Part shown: in pieces, positions 63,492 to 64,000 of the stretch
Layout of the letters: every line of letters starts with the position of its first letter
Position numbering within the stretch: the first letter of the stretch is position 1
Assembly: GCF_036174265.1 (NCBI RefSeq)
Contig: NZ_CP108055.1
Location: 6,820,001 to 6,884,000, forward strand
DNA from: Streptomyces sp. NBC_00285
GTDB taxonomy: Bacteria > Actinomycetota > Actinomycetes > Streptomycetales > Streptomycetaceae
Length of the DNA: 64,000 nucleotides
Reading direction: 5' to 3'
Translations under genes and position numbers: made by a program
The notes under the pieces: model-generated
The model's database searches: none
What the model was told of the DNA's origin: nothing
Seen by the model: the letters and a program-made list of their open reading frames with translations, nothing else

Positions 63492-64000
63492 TTATCCGCG
63501 CGCCCGTCGCGCCAGCTCGTGCAGCACCTTCGAGGTGGGCACGGGCGCCTGGCGGACGCCGGTCAGTTGCTGCTTGAGGTAGGTGGTGGCCGAGGCGAAC
63601 TCGGTGGCCTCGCCCTGCGGACGGAACCCGTGCCGGACCTCCAGCGTCCGCAACCGCGGTTCGGTGGAGAGGAGTTCGGCGATGGCCCGGCCGTCGTCGG
63701 TGAGCGGTACGACCGTGTGGTCGCTGTTGACCGTGGTGTCCGGGTAGAGGACGACCAGGTCGTCGGGGTGCTGCCCGTCCGCGAGGAGCGAGGCGACCTG
63801 GGACTCGTAGACCAGCACCAGCGGGTTGCCGGCGCCGCTGACGAAGTCCCGGAAGGCCGCGTCCGTGCTGGACTGCTGGGCGCCCTGGACGCTGACCAGC
63901 TTGTGCAGCAGGGGAGTTGCCCTCGCGACCTCGGCCGCACCGGAGACGACCTTGCCGCCGTTGGCCACATAGGAGGCCGCGGCGAGGTAGAGGGCGCCGG
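63492..64000 (-). CDS. Partial gene: binding-protein-like component of the TelA-like operon
   Basis: The last 169 codons (168 residues) of a gene whose start lies beyond the window. The visible sequence (ASYVANGGKVVSGAAEVARA, VSGAGNPLVLVYESQVASLL and VVLYPDTTVNSDHTVVPLTD) resembles the second half of a periplasmic binding-protein fold. It ends with TAA, 16 bases before the TelA-like start codon, so the genes form one operon. The domain is similar in type to the first half of the VWA lipoprotein. Lipoprotein or membrane anchoring cannot be judged without the N terminus. Confidence 0.75.
   Translation of the reverse strand, partial: GALYLAAASYVANGGKVVSGAAEVARATPLLHKLVSVQGAQQSSTDAAFRDFVSGAGNPLVLVYESQVASLLADGQHPDDLVVLYPDTTVNSDHTVVPLTDDGRAIAELLSTEPRLRTLEVRHGFRPQGEATEFASATTYLKQQLTGVRQAPVPTSKVLHELARRARG

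Overview
The window is actinobacterial chromosome, very probably Streptomyces. It has very high GC with strong third-position bias, GTG and TTG starts, mycothiol chemistry (Mca), an acyl-CoA carboxylase epsilon subunit, a LAXTG cell-wall sorting signal and the small membrane gene mmpB next to maf. From memory, the order maf - pccE - pccB - birA - cya - enoyl-CoA hydratase - GGDEF protein - hutH - ... - msrA - metB - ilvA - greA - mca - pckG resembles the SCO4921-SCO4985 core region of S. coelicolor. That is recall, not a search result. No rRNA, tRNA, CRISPR array or intact insertion sequence was seen.

Layout. 0.3-5.6 kb: fatty-acid and propionyl-CoA carboxylase functions (AccE, PccB, biotin ligase) with maf, mmpB and an SGNH hydrolase. 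5.7-11.6 kb: cAMP synthesis (Cya), an enoyl-CoA hydratase, a GAF-GGDEF protein and histidine ammonia-lyase. 11.6-20.8 kb: envelope functions, namely a two-Cys lipoprotein, a sortase substrate, an L,D-transpeptidase lipoprotein, a MacB-type ABC pair and a 1,108-residue secreted subtilase. 20.9-23.8 kb: a monooxygenase/truncated-haemoglobin fusion, an XRE regulator and a zinc alcohol dehydrogenase. 24.0-27.3 kb: an iron-box-controlled siderophore uptake operon (binding protein and two permeases, no ATPase). 27.4-34.9 kb: the least standard part, with MsrA, a MerR/HEAT-repeat operon with its own MerR-type promoter, an AI-2E family transporter, an SRPBCC protein, a second two-Cys lipoprotein, and a DUF4291 gene with a broken second copy beside it.

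35.0-39.1 kb: an M48 membrane peptidase between two related membrane-anchored helical proteins. 39.3-43.3 kb: amino-acid metabolism (MetB, IlvA) plus a degenerate sigma-factor-like gene and a MarR regulator. 43.3-47.7 kb: a DrrAB-type exporter with an operator inside its promoter, GreA, a DUF4307 protein and Mca. 48-54.8 kb: an AfsR-like STAND/TPR protein with no DNA-binding domain, a membrane-anchored secreted protein, a thioredoxin-domain (YyaL type) protein and a Mut7-C protein. 54.8-57.8 kb: a TetR/MFS efflux pair with a probably leaderless transcript, and a haemolysin III family protein. 58.2-60.0 kb: PEP carboxykinase (GTP). 60.2-64.0 kb: an operon of a TelA-like protein, a lipoprotein joining a binding-protein fold to a VWA domain, and two more envelope proteins, the first of which runs off the window.

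Four copies of one intergenic inverted repeat (arms reading GCGCAGTTCCCCGCGCCCCT) are scattered through the window. Two lie inside operons, and one of these appears to be translated. About nine strong hairpins are placed as terminators, mostly between convergent genes. Most of the long alternative frames are GC-driven shadows and were left out.
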